A DNA stretch of 32,648 nt. Source: Candidatus Melainabacteria bacterium. Lineage in GTDB: Bacteria; Cyanobacteriota; Vampirovibrionia; 2-02-FULL-35-15. Below, piece by piece: positions 8,189 through 16,172 of the stretch (position 1 is its first letter; every line of letters starts with the position of its first letter). The notes beneath the pieces are model-generated. The model was given only the letters and a program-made list of their open reading frames with translations, was not told where the DNA came from and ran no database searches. Position numbers and translations under genes: made by a program. The stretch lies in NCBI GenBank assembly GCA_016201905.1, contig JACQBQ010000020.1:1-32648 (forward strand). Reading direction: 5' to 3'.

Positions 8189-9409
8189 ATGAATATTCTT
8201 TTTTTTAACCGCTCATTTTATCCGGATACAGAAGCAACGGGGCAGTTTCTTACTGAGCTTTGCGAGGATTTAATAGAGTTTGGACATAAGGTCACTGTTA
8301 TAGCAGGAATGTCTTATCATGTGGACAACAAAGAAAGAAGATTTTTAATTAAGCATGAAACTTATAAGTCTGTAGATATTATAAGAGCCAGTGGCACACT
8401 TTTACCAAAGCGGTTTTTATTTTTTAGGCTAATAAATCTGGGTACCTATTATTTATCTGCTTTTTTAGGTGGCTTTTTTGTGAAGAATAAGCCAGATGTT
8501 ATTGTTGTGCAAACAGACCCACCATTATTAGGTATACTGGGTATTTTTTTTTCCAGGTGGTATAAAGCAAAGTTAATTTATTCCTGTAAGGATATTTATC
8601 CTGAAGTTGGAATAATAACTGGACGACTGACAAATCCAGTTTTGAACTTTTTACTTAAAATAGTTAATTCAAATTCTTTTAAAGTATCTGACCTTGTCAT
8701 TTGTTTAGGTGATGATATGAAAAGAGTAATTATTAATAAGGGGGTAAATGAAAATAAAATTGCAGTTATTCGTGATTGGGCTGATACCAGTGTTCTTTAT
8801 CCTGTCCCCAATGATGAAAATAAGTTTAGAAATGAAAACGATCTTCAAAATCATTTTACTATTATGTACTCTGGTAATATTGGCTTAGCACAGGATCTTG
8901 AAAAAGTCATTTATGTGGCTAATCATTTTAAAAATAAAAGCAATATCAAATTTGTTTTTGTGGGTGATGGTGCAAACAAACATAAACTTCAGGTGCTTTC
9001 AGAAGAACTTAAGCTTTCAAATGTATTATTTTTACCTTATCAGCCTAAAGATGAACTTAAATACTCTTTAAGTTCTCCTGATCTTCATTTGATTACTTTT
9101 CAAAAGGGGTTGTCGGGTATTATGGTGCCAAGTAAAATATATGGCATACTTGCATGTGGTAAACCGTTTGTTGCGTGGACAGACGAAGAAAGTGAAATAT
9201 ATACAATAGCTCACAGATTTAACTGTGGGTTAACAGTGTCTTCGGGAGATGTAACTAAAATGATTAGTGCAATTGAATGGTCAGTTAATAATACTTCTAA
9301 ACTAAGAGAAATGGGAGAAAATGGCAGAAGGGCTGCTGTAGAGTTTTTTGATCGCAAAATCAGTACGGGTAAAATGAATAAAACCTTGTTAAGTGTTAAT
9401 CATAACTAA
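8189..9409 (+). CDS. Glycosyltransferase family 4 (WcaI/Pel-like)
   Basis: Retaining GT-B glycosyltransferase that adds the modified sugar to a lipid-linked or growing glycan at the inner face of the membrane. The N-terminus MNILFFNRSFYPDTEATGQF matches WcaI-like GT4 proteins. The C-terminal domain has MYSGNIGLAQDL, FVFVGDGANK and the donor-binding segment GIMVPSKIYGILACGKPFVAW, with Glu residues following (TDEESE). A hydrophobic stretch in residues 75-105 may dock it to the membrane. At 406 residues it is full length. It ends the glycan operon; 97 nt separate it from serA. No polymerase or flippase is present in the window. Confidence 0.88.
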   Translation: MNILFFNRSFYPDTEATGQFLTELCEDLIEFGHKVTVIAGMSYHVDNKERRFLIKHETYKSVDIIRASGTLLPKRFLFFRLINLGTYYLSAFLGGFFVKNKPDVIVVQTDPPLLGILGIFFSRWYKAKLIYSCKDIYPEVGIITGRLTNPVLNFLLKIVNSNSFKVSDLVICLGDDMKRVIINKGVNENKIAVIRDWADTSVLYPVPNDENKFRNENDLQNHFTIMYSGNIGLAQDLEKVIYVANHFKNKSNIKFVFVGDGANKHKLQVLSEELKLSNVLFLPYQPKDELKYSLSSPDLHLITFQKGLSGIMVPSKIYGILACGKPFVAWTDEESEIYTIAHRFNCGLTVSSGDVTKMISAIEWSVNNTSKLREMGENGRRAAVEFFDRKISTGKMNKTLLSVNHN

Positions 9410-9505
9410 TAAATACAGACGATTTGCTTTATTCTTTTGATAAACAAATAAAAAACATTAGAGTATAGATTAAAATTAGAGTGTCTAAGTTTTAAGGAAA
9501 TAAAA

Positions 9506-11098
9506 ATGCCAAAAGTTTTAGTTACCGACAAATTAAATGAATCAGGGTTGAGTATTTTAAAGCAAGTTGCAAATGTTGATTATAAGCCAGGAATATCTGC
9601 TGAAGAATTAAAAAAAATAATAAAAGACTACAATGCACTTCTTGTTCGCAGCCAGACCAAAGTTACCAGAGAAATTATTCAAGCTTGCTCACAAAATATG
9701 AAAATTATTGGTCGGGCTGGGGTTGGAGTTGACAATATTGATTTAGATGCAGCTACTGAAAAAGGAATAATTGTAGTAAATTCTCCTGAAGGAAATACTA
9801 TAGCTGCAGCAGAACATACTATTGCAATGATGATGTCTTTAGCTAGGCAAATACCTCCTGCAGATGTCTCCATGAAAAAGGGTGAATGGAAAAGATCTGA
9901 TTTCTTAGGATTTGAAATATTTAATAAGACTCTTGGGGTCGTGGGATTAGGTAAGATTGGTTCAAGGGTTGCTAAAACAGCTCAAGCAATGGGCATGAAA
10001 ATAATTGCTTATGATCCTTTTGTCAGCCAGGAGTTTGCATCTCAACACAGGTTTGAACTTGTTACTCTTGATGAAATCTGGAAGAGGGCAGACGTTATTA
10101 CTTTCCATGTGCCAAAAACAGCTGAAACTACTAATCTCTTAAACAAAGATACGATTAAAAAATGTAAAGTTGGAGTAAGAATTGTAAATTGTGCTAGAGG
10201 TGGAATTGTAGATGAAAGTGCCTTAGCAGATGCGATTAAGTCGGGGCATGTGGCTGGAGCTGCATTTGATGTTTTTTCAGAGGAGCCGGTAAAAGAAAGC
10301 CCCTTGCTTTTACTTGGAGAAAAGGTTGTTTTAACACCACATCTTGGTGCAAGTACAGAGGAAGCTCAGTTAAATGTGGCGCTTGATGTGGCTGAACAAA
10401 TAAGAGACGTTTTAGTTGGAGGTTATGCAAGAAGTGCAGTAAATCTTCCTGCAATGAAACCAGAAACAATAGCTGAAGTAAAACCATTTATGGGTCTTGC
10501 TGTTTACCTAGGTACAATTGCTGCTCAGCTTGTGGACGGTAAAGTGCAGGAAGTCCAGATTGAAGCAAGGGGAGAGCTCGCAAAAAAAAATACTGAGCCT
10601 CTCAATGTTGCTATTTTAAAAGGAGTTTTATCCTGTAGTGTGGGAGGTGTAAATTTTGTAAATGCACCACACATTGCAAAAGCAAGAGGTATAAAAATTA
10701 TTGAATCTAAGTCTTTTGATTCCGGAGATTATGTGGAGGAGCTAAAAGTTTCTTTACGGACGGATAAAGGTACTAAAATTATTTCAGGTACGCTGTTGGT
10801 TCAAGGGGTTCCTGCAATTGTTCAGATTGACAGTTATGCTATGAATGCAACACCTGCTGAACATATGCTGGTTACACACCATCAGGATAAGCCTGGTATG
10901 ATTGCACAAGTTTCTACAATTCTTTGGAAAGGAAATATAAACATTAGTTCAATGCATGTTGGCAGGAAGGGCCCACGTGAAATGTCAGTTATGATATTGA
11001 ACCTTGATGATTCAATTCCGTCTGAGCTTGTAAAAAAAGTTGGACAAGTAGAAGGAGTTTTAGAAGCTAGATATGTAAAACTGAGAGTAGAAGACTGA
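9506..11098 (+). CDS. serA: D-3-phosphoglycerate dehydrogenase
   Basis: Catalyses the first committed step of serine synthesis: 3-phosphoglycerate to 3-phosphohydroxypyruvate with NAD. The 530-residue length and domain order fit the long (type I) bacterial enzyme: substrate domain, NAD domain with GLGKIG (147-152), NCARGGIVDE and the catalytic TPHLGASTEEAQ, then the intervening ASB domain and a C-terminal ACT domain (HHQDKPGMIAQVSTIL...). A ribosome site AAGGAAA lies 6-12 nt before the ATG. The ACT domain usually mediates serine feedback, though this has not been shown here. The gene stands alone between the glycan operon and rplI; all key motifs look intact. Confidence 0.96.
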   Translation: MPKVLVTDKLNESGLSILKQVANVDYKPGISAEELKKIIKDYNALLVRSQTKVTREIIQACSQNMKIIGRAGVGVDNIDLDAATEKGIIVVNSPEGNTIAAAEHTIAMMMSLARQIPPADVSMKKGEWKRSDFLGFEIFNKTLGVVGLGKIGSRVAKTAQAMGMKIIAYDPFVSQEFASQHRFELVTLDEIWKRADVITFHVPKTAETTNLLNKDTIKKCKVGVRIVNCARGGIVDESALADAIKSGHVAGAAFDVFSEEPVKESPLLLLGEKVVLTPHLGASTEEAQLNVALDVAEQIRDVLVGGYARSAVNLPAMKPETIAEVKPFMGLAVYLGTIAAQLVDGKVQEVQIEARGELAKKNTEPLNVAILKGVLSCSVGGVNFVNAPHIAKARGIKIIESKSFDSGDYVEELKVSLRTDKGTKIISGTLLVQGVPAIVQIDSYAMNATPAEHMLVTHHQDKPGMIAQVSTILWKGNINISSMHVGRKGPREMSVMILNLDDSIPSELVKKVGQVEGVLEARYVKLRVED

Positions 11099-11162
11099 TA
11101 ATACATAATATTTTTGAGTAAAATGTTAGAATTATTTTCTGTTTCAATAGTGAGGAATTGCA

Positions 11163-11624
11163 ATGCCAAACGTAAAAATATTATTAAATGAAAAAATAGA
11201 TAAGCTAGGTGAAGTTGGTGAAATTGTTTCTGTTAAGCCTGGCTATGCGAGAAATTTTCTATTACCTCAAAGACTAGCTACTTTGCCCTCAGTTGGTGAG
11301 ATTAAACGTCTACAAAAGAAAAGAGAACTATTAGAAAAGCAATATCAAGAAGAAAAGATAAAAGCTGAAGAAATAGTCAAGAAGTTAAATGAAATTGGTC
11401 AGTTAATTATTTATGCAAATGCAGGTGAAGCAGGTAAACTCTTTGGAAGGGTGACTGCTAAAGAAATAACAGAAAAGGTAAATGAAGAAGTTGGGATAAA
11501 AATTGAAAGAAAGCAAGTTCAATTAAAAAAGCCAATCTCAGAGATTGGTGAATATCAAATCAAATTAAAGCTTCATAGTGAAGTTGTAACTGAAGTAAAA
11601 ATTGTTATTAAAAACCATGAATAA
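11163..11624 (+). CDS. rplI: 50S ribosomal protein L9
   Basis: Structural protein of the large ribosomal subunit, binding 23S rRNA near the L1 stalk base. The N-terminal signature is complete: VKILLNEKIDKLGEVGEIV followed by KPGYARNFLLPQ, then a long charged connecting helix (residues about 45-80) and the C-terminal domain with GKLFGRVTAKEI. 153 residues is normal. The ribosome site GAGGA precedes the ATG by about 8 nt. Unusually it is not next to rpsF/rpsR/ssb or dnaB here, but between serA and a cytochrome c gene. Confidence 0.97.
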   Translation: MPNVKILLNEKIDKLGEVGEIVSVKPGYARNFLLPQRLATLPSVGEIKRLQKKRELLEKQYQEEKIKAEEIVKKLNEIGQLIIYANAGEAGKLFGRVTAKEITEKVNEEVGIKIERKQVQLKKPISEIGEYQIKLKLHSEVVTEVKIVIKNHE

Positions 11625-11657
11625 GATTCCAAGGTAGTTCCATAATTTAATTCCTTC

Positions 11658-11663
11658 TATAAT
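11658..11663 (+). promoter_or_regulatory. Candidate -10 box before the cytochrome c gene
   Basis: A perfect TATAAT at 11658-11663 lies 40 nt before the GTG start of the cytochrome gene. No recognisable -35 stands 16-18 nt upstream, so the promoter call rests on the -10 alone. Confidence 0.35.
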
Positions 11664-11702
11664 ATAAGTTGCTTAAAAAGTTAAAGGGTTTACTAAATTA
11701 AA

Positions 11703-12053
11703 GTGATTAAACAATTACCAATATTTATAAAAGCATTATTCTTGATTTTTTTGATTAATTCAGCATTTGTTTTGGCCTATAATTCTTTTTCCCAATCTTC
11801 TATGTCTGGAAAAAATCAGATCAATGCTGAAAAGTTATTTAAATCAAATTGCTCAGGCTGCCATTTAAGTGGTCAAAATCTTATAAAACCAGATAAACCA
11901 TTAATAGGTTCTCAGAAATTAAAGTCAAAAGAGTCCTTCAGTGCATTTATTAGTGCACCTCCACCACCAATGCCTAACTTTAAAAATATTGTTGAAAATC
12001 CAAGTCATTTAGATGCTTTGTATAAATATGTAACTTCTCTAATGGGGAAATAG
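11703..12053 (+). CDS. Small mono-haem cytochrome c, exported
   Basis: A soluble or membrane-anchored electron carrier. An N-terminal hydrophobic segment (about residues 8-26) after Lys3 acts as signal peptide or anchor. The haem-attachment motif CSGCH is at Cys50-Cys53-His54, and Met90 in PPPMPNF is the likely sixth iron ligand, followed by the helix LDALYKYVTSLM. The short mature domain resembles cytochrome c6/c553 proteins. The start is a GTG. Its stop is 2 nt before tmk, so the two are co-transcribed, although they have no obvious functional link. Expected location is the periplasmic side. A neighbouring oxidase is not in the window, so its redox partner is unknown. Confidence 0.85.
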   Translation: MIKQLPIFIKALFLIFLINSAFVLAYNSFSQSSMSGKNQINAEKLFKSNCSGCHLSGQNLIKPDKPLIGSQKLKSKESFSAFISAPPPPMPNFKNIVENPSHLDALYKYVTSLMGK

Positions 12054-12055
12054 AA

Positions 12056-12670
12056 ATGTATTTTATAACGTTTGAAGGAATTGATGGCTCTGGAAAAACA
12101 ACACAAATTGATCTTTTAAAAAAATATTTTGCCAAGTCAAAGGATATTATTTTTACATCTAATCCGGGTGAAACACAACTAGGCAAAGAATTACGTAAAA
12201 TCCTCCTTCACCGAAATGATCTAAAACTTTCTGAAATAAATGAAATGTTTTTATTCTTTACTGGTATACAAGATAATTATGAAAAAGTGATATTGCCTGC
12301 TATTTCCCAGCAAAAAAATGTGTTTTGTGACAGATATTATGACTCAACAATTGCATATCAGGGTTTTGGACGCCGGTTAGATATAAATAAAATTTTAAAA
12401 CTTGTTGAAGTTTCAGCTTTACCTGAACCAAATTTAACTTTTTTGTTCAGGATAGATTTTGATATTTTCATAGAACGAGGTAAGCAAAAAGGTACAAAAG
12501 ATAAAATTGAGAGCTCAAAAAGCCAGTTTTATAAAAGTGTTATTGCAGGCTATGATGAATTAGCAAAAATACATAAAAGCAGGTATGTAGTACTAGATGG
12601 CTCAAATCCTGTTGAATTATTACATAGACAAGTAAAAGAAGTGCTTAAGAATAAGCTAGATATTTGCTAA
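12056..12670 (+). CDS. tmk: Thymidylate kinase
   Basis: Phosphorylates dTMP to dTDP with ATP. P-loop EGIDGSGKTTQ (7-17), DRYYDSTIAYQG (92-103, including the DRY/H motif that binds dTMP) and a lid-like segment ERGKQKGTKDKIE are in the right order. Length (204) is normal. One oddity is that the usual REPGGT loop near residue 36 reads SNPGETQLG, so the conserved Arg is replaced and a Gly is missing. The lid is Lys-rich rather than the E. coli-type Arg pattern. Both may reflect a divergent lineage; catalytic loss is not implied by the rest of the sequence. It starts 2 nt after the cytochrome gene. Confidence 0.9.
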   Translation: MYFITFEGIDGSGKTTQIDLLKKYFAKSKDIIFTSNPGETQLGKELRKILLHRNDLKLSEINEMFLFFTGIQDNYEKVILPAISQQKNVFCDRYYDSTIAYQGFGRRLDINKILKLVEVSALPEPNLTFLFRIDFDIFIERGKQKGTKDKIESSKSQFYKSVIAGYDELAKIHKSRYVVLDGSNPVELLHRQVKEVLKNKLDIC

Positions 12671-12702
12671 AATAACCTTGCAGTTTTTTGTGCTTAAATG
12701 AA

Positions 12703-12740
12703 TTATAGGATTTGTCCAATTTATTTGACAAATCCTATAA
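12703..12740. other. Perfect 14-bp hairpin before the tRNA cluster
   Basis: TTATAGGATTTGTC (12703-12716) is exactly complementary to 12727-12740, with a 10-base loop. There is no T tract afterwards, so it is not a classical terminator for tmk, yet it sits 32 nt after that gene and 20 nt before the first tRNA. The right arm starts with TTGACA (12725-12730), a perfect -35 sequence, with only a weak -10 downstream. It may be a tRNA promoter overlapping a transcript-end hairpin. Confidence 0.5.
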
Positions 12741-12760
12741 GATGAATAGAAGCAAAAAAC

Positions 12761-12832
12761 GCCGATATAGCTCAGTGGTAGAGCAACGGTTTTGTAAACC
12801 GTAGGTCGTCAGTTCAAGCCTGACTATCGGCT
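12761..12832 (+). tRNA. tRNA-Thr (anticodon TGT)
   Basis: Acceptor GCCGATA (12761-12767) pairs with TATCGGC (12825-12831); discriminator T. The anticodon stem ACGGT/ACCGT encloses loop TTTGTAA, giving anticodon TGT at 12793-12795, which reads ACA threonine codons. D-loop AGCTCAGTGGTAGAG and T-arm GTTCAAGC are standard. CCA is not encoded. Confidence 0.95.
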
Positions 12833-12886
12833 TAGGATCAAACGGAGGCTTGTCTTCAAACGACAAATCTTTGTATTGAAAAAGAT

Positions 12887-12923
12887 AAGCAAATAATATT
12901 CTTCACTAGAATATTATTTGCTT
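12887..12923. other. Perfect 15-bp hairpin between tRNA-Thr and tRNA-Tyr
   Basis: AAGCAAATAATATTC (12887-12901) and its exact complement (12909-12923) flank the loop TTCACTA. It lies in the spacer of the tRNA cluster and could be an RNA processing signal or a mobile palindrome remnant. Confidence 0.55.
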
Positions 12924-12935
12924 CGAAGTGAAGAA

Positions 12936-12966
12936 GGAAAAATCGCGTTTGATCCGCGATTTTTCC
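12936..12966. other. Perfect 12-bp hairpin just before tRNA-Tyr
   Basis: GGAAAAATCGCG (12936-12947) and CGCGATTTTTCC (12955-12966) are exact complements around the loop TTTGATC. GGATCAAACG soon after tRNA-Thr (from 12835) is complementary to the loop region CGTTTGATCC, so the spacer can fold in two competing ways. Confidence 0.5.
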
Positions 12967-12978
12967 GGTATAAGAAAC

Positions 12979-13061
12979 GGGCGGCTGCCCGAGTGGCCAA
13001 AGGGGGCGGGCTGTAAACCCGCTGACGCAAGTCTTCGCTGGTTCGACCCCAGCGCCGCCCA
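12979..13061 (+). tRNA. tRNA-Tyr (anticodon GTA)
   Basis: Class II tRNA with a long variable arm. Acceptor GGGCGGC (12979-12985) pairs with GCCGCCC (13054-13060); discriminator A. The anticodon stem GCGGG/CCCGC holds loop CTGTAAA, anticodon GTA at 13013-13015. T-arm GCTGGTTCGACCCCAGC is canonical. CCA is not encoded. Confidence 0.95.
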
Positions 13062-13151
13062 ATTTAGAGAACTAGTGTCTAGAGTACTAGAGAATAGATA
13101 GGAAATAAACATAATTTTTTCTAGTTCTCTGATTTTTTAGTTCTCTAGTAT

Positions 13152-13224
13152 GCCCATCTAGCTCAGTTGGTAGAGCACGTCCTTGGTAAGGACGAGGTCG
13201 GCGGTTCAATCCCGCTGGTGGGCT
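13152..13224 (+). tRNA. tRNA-Thr (anticodon GGT)
   Basis: Acceptor GCCCATC (13152-13158) pairs with GGTGGGC (13217-13223) using one G-T pair; discriminator T. Anticodon stem CGTCC/GGACG with loop TTGGTAA gives GGT at 13185-13187, reading ACC/ACT. Thr-Tyr-Thr clusters usually continue to tRNA-Gly and tuf; here the cluster is cut off by a convergent gene. Inverted copies of AGAGAACTAG (13066-13075, 13121-13130) fill the preceding spacer. Confidence 0.95.
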
Positions 13225-13242
13225 TATAGTTTGGATGCTATT

Positions 13243-15717
13243 TTAAGAGTAAGCCTTTAAAGCTACAGGTTGATAGCTATTTTCATGTAAAGATTTTCTT
13301 GCTGTATCTGAAATTGAATGAGCTCTAAATCTTGAAGTATCTATAGTTGATGCTTCTGTTATGTAGTCTACTTCTCTTGAAGTAGTGAGATTTAAATATC
13401 TTATGCTTGTGTCATGAACTATATCACAAGGAAAATCATCTTCAAACTCTTTTGAGTTTATATACCTACCAATTGTTATTCCATTTTCTAACATAATTTG
13501 TATCTTTGGATCATTATCATCATATCCGGCATAGGAGCTTCCGGAGCCAGAGCTTTGTCTATTATAGATTTCAAATTGAGTTGAGCCATTTAATTTCTCG
13601 AGAGCCCTTTCTGCAATTTTCCTAAGTCCTTTTTCAGAATTGGTTTTAAAATCTCTGTATGTTATATCTGCAACTTTTAAACCAATTTGTAGTGGTAATG
13701 CTTCAGCAAGATTAATTGGATGGCTGTTATTATAATCATTTCCTAACTTTCTGTCATAAAGTAATTGAAGCATCATAATTCCCCCAGATTTTGTAAATGC
13801 TATTTTAGGTCTGTCGTTTTTGTCTTTTATAAATCTAATATTATCTGCAAAAATTTTAATTTCATCTGTAGTCCATTTTGGAAAAGCTTCTTCATTCATT
13901 AAAGGGAAATCTCCACATCTTACATATTCAATATAGTCACAAAGTTTATATGCTGGTGCTTCATAGCTTTTACTACCAACGTTTTCTCTTGCCTGTTGGA
14001 TAATTTCTTTTGCTCTATCTTCGCCATAATGGTTTTTAACTGCTTCAAAAATTGATGTGTCTCTTTTTAATATATCTATTGATCCTTCATCATTTTGCCA
14101 TCCTTCAATAAATTCTTCAGCAGCATGGCTATAGCATAAAATATGTCCGAGGTCATGTGTTAAAGCACCTATAATAAATCCTTCTCTTCTGCTTTCTAAG
14201 TGTTTTCTTAATTCAGGATCTTTTGTGTGTTTTAGTAATGCATTGAAAACTATAATTGCTAGTGCACAGACTCTCTTTGAATGGATAAGTCTGTTTAAGT
14301 AATATCTTTCCTCATGATCTGCGCTAGATGGAATTGCAATTCCAGTCTGTGTGATTTCTTTTAACCTTTGCATTTTTGGTGTGCAGATTATGTCATGGAG
14401 CACCTCTCTCATATCATTGTTTTCATCATAAATTATGTCGTGAAACTTATCTGTAGGAGGTGCTTCAGGTTTTCTGGAGTCAACATTATCCATGTGGGTA
14501 AAGAGTCTTTTGCTTTCTACCATGGGATTAATTCTGATTTTAATTATTTCTTTTAATTTAGTGATTAGTTTTTCTGGTCTTGGAAATTTTTGGAATATTT
14601 GAGCTCCGAATCCTAAGAGTGCTTCAGCTGCGCCAAGAGCTCTAACTCCTGAAGCTAGATGATAAACTACACCACCAGGATCTAAACCTAACCCTTTTAA
14701 TCCTAAAAGCAAATTATTTACACCAAGAACCGGTGCAGCTATTCTTTTTGCTTGTCCTTCAAACCACATTGATTCTTTTTCCAATTTCTTTTTCGAACCA
14801 AAATCTCTTGATCTTTTTAATACAGCACTTCCATCTCTGAAAAGCGCAATTAAGTTTATTCCTGAGAAAATTGAAAACGGTAAATAAAATAGTGATTTTA
14901 GAGAATCAGACATTTTGTTTTTTAAAAGTGATGCTGCTCCAAGAACTGTACTTGCAACTATTTGCCCCCCGCCGGCTTCTTCAAAAAGTGCATAAGGTTC
15001 TACTTCAGTAATTCTTTTTAAGTTTGTAAAATTTTTCAAAAAGCGTAAGACAGCCTGTTCAATAGTTACAAGTGGCTTAAATTTTGATAGAGCAGGGACA
15101 TTGAAAATCGAATTTGTGACTGCAGTAATGTTTTTTTCATCTCTTTTACGAGCAAGTCCCATTCCAATATTTTGTAAGCCATCGAATAAACTAAATAAAG
15201 AAAGTGAACCTGGACCTTTTAGTCCTGTAGTTGCACCGACAGCTCCCATACCTGCTGCTCCTACAACCCATTCCCATCTTTCTTGTGCAAGTCCGGTTAA
15301 AGCTCCAGCAATAGAAGAGCCTGCATAAGCTTTGCCTAGTAAGTTGTATGAGTCTTCAGTATCTTTTCCGCTAACTGCATTAAATAATAATTTGACCCCT
15401 GCAGTAGCTAGACCGATGGCAGCAGCAGCGATAAATCCAATAGCTCCAACTGAAACTCCAATTCTTCCGTAGTTTCGTAGCTTTAAAGTTGAGTCTGGTA
15501 CTATTTTATGTTCAAGAACTTTAATTCCGCCACGCTCATAACCTGTAAGATCTTTGTACCTGGTAATCCCACTTTTTAAAAGTTCTGGATCAAGTCTGCT
15601 TGCAACTTTTGGGTTTATTTCTTTTAAATTAAAGCTTCTTGGTAGTGTCTCAATTTGCGCAGTTGTAGTTTGTGGGTTAGTAGAGGTTAATTGGTTTGGT
15701 GATTTTACTACAACCAT
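13243..15717 (-). CDS. HD-domain phosphohydrolase (dNTPase/SAMHD1-like) with hydrophobic N-terminal half
   Basis: An 824-residue protein. The C-terminal half is an HD metal-dependent phosphohydrolase: PKMQRLKEITQTGIAIPSS (447-465) and His479 in LIHSKRV, then HDLGH at 521-525, with Cys/Ser-His (CYSHAAEEF) following. This order matches the COG1078/dGTPase-SAMHD1 class, which hydrolyse dNTPs or phosphate esters. The N-terminal 400 residues hold several Gly/Ala-rich hydrophobic stretches (about 85-112, 131-165, 250-295, 325-375), so the protein is probably membrane-bound, or carries an amphipathic pore-like domain. I do not recognise that half. AAGGAAG lies about 13 nt before the ATG. It is convergent with the tRNA cluster and stands alone. 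The domain call is strong, the substrate unknown. Confidence 0.8.
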   Translation of the reverse strand: MVVVKSPNQLTSTNPQTTTAQIETLPRSFNLKEINPKVASRLDPELLKSGITRYKDLTGYERGGIKVLEHKIVPDSTLKLRNYGRIGVSVGAIGFIAAAAIGLATAGVKLLFNAVSGKDTEDSYNLLGKAYAGSSIAGALTGLAQERWEWVVGAAGMGAVGATTGLKGPGSLSLFSLFDGLQNIGMGLARKRDEKNITAVTNSIFNVPALSKFKPLVTIEQAVLRFLKNFTNLKRITEVEPYALFEEAGGGQIVASTVLGAASLLKNKMSDSLKSLFYLPFSIFSGINLIALFRDGSAVLKRSRDFGSKKKLEKESMWFEGQAKRIAAPVLGVNNLLLGLKGLGLDPGGVVYHLASGVRALGAAEALLGFGAQIFQKFPRPEKLITKLKEIIKIRINPMVESKRLFTHMDNVDSRKPEAPPTDKFHDIIYDENNDMREVLHDIICTPKMQRLKEITQTGIAIPSSADHEERYYLNRLIHSKRVCALAIIVFNALLKHTKDPELRKHLESRREGFIIGALTHDLGHILCYSHAAEEFIEGWQNDEGSIDILKRDTSIFEAVKNHYGEDRAKEIIQQARENVGSKSYEAPAYKLCDYIEYVRCGDFPLMNEEAFPKWTTDEIKIFADNIRFIKDKNDRPKIAFTKSGGIMMLQLLYDRKLGNDYNNSHPINLAEALPLQIGLKVADITYRDFKTNSEKGLRKIAERALEKLNGSTQFEIYNRQSSGSGSSYAGYDDNDPKIQIMLENGITIGRYINSKEFEDDFPCDIVHDTSIRYLNLTTSREVDYITEASTIDTSRFRAHSISDTARKSLHENSYQPVALKAYS

Positions 15718-16172
15718 TATATTTACGGTTTCTTCCTTTTAATACTATATTTAGTGCTTAAATCATGCATTTTGTTAAATCTCACACTAAACATTAGACT
15801 ATATTTAAGATCCAGAGTCAATATAGCGTATGGTGAAATTTCATATTTTATTTAGATTTTAATGTAGAAAAGAAAATCAGTACTACGATATGGCTACCCC
15901 TGACACATCTTGTTAAGTCCTAATTCATATAGATGATGGATTTATGAAATCTATTTAATAAACCATTTTGTTTGGGTAAGTAAAATTTAATTCCTTTTGT
16001 TTATCTATAAACCAGTTAATTTAATGGTTTGATAACAAAAGTAAGTTATAAAAAAAGGTGGCTGTTTTAGTTATAAAAGACTTTGTGGGCCAAATAATTA
16101 AAACAATAATAATAAAATAGACGGGGGAATTTGATTTGAGGCGTTTGGACTGAATAATCAAATTTATAAGTA
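15718..16172. other. Divergent intergenic region, 455 bases
   Basis: Separates two divergent large genes and should contain both promoters. On the minus strand a TATAGT (15749-15744) could be a -10 for the HD gene, with no clear -35. I see no gene and no known riboswitch. The only clear structure is the hairpin at 15994-16041. Confidence 0.5.
15994..16041. other. Long near-perfect hairpin in divergent intergenic region
   Basis: CTTTTGTTTATC (15994-16005) pairs with GATAACAAAAG (16031-16041) with one bulge, and an inner AAACCA/TGGTTT stem (16009-16014, 16025-16030) closes a 10-base loop. It lies about 130 nt before the EF-hand gene, so it may be a leader structure or an operator. Confidence 0.45.

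Noticed and set aside
9437-9470. Promoter for serA from TTGATA and TATAGA
   Set aside because: The spacing is 21 nt, too long for a usual sigma70 promoter.
16060-16172. Riboswitch in the leader of the EF-hand gene
   Set aside because: No match to the cores I know (cyclic-di-GMP, TPP, cobalamin, glycine); only a hairpin further upstream is clear.
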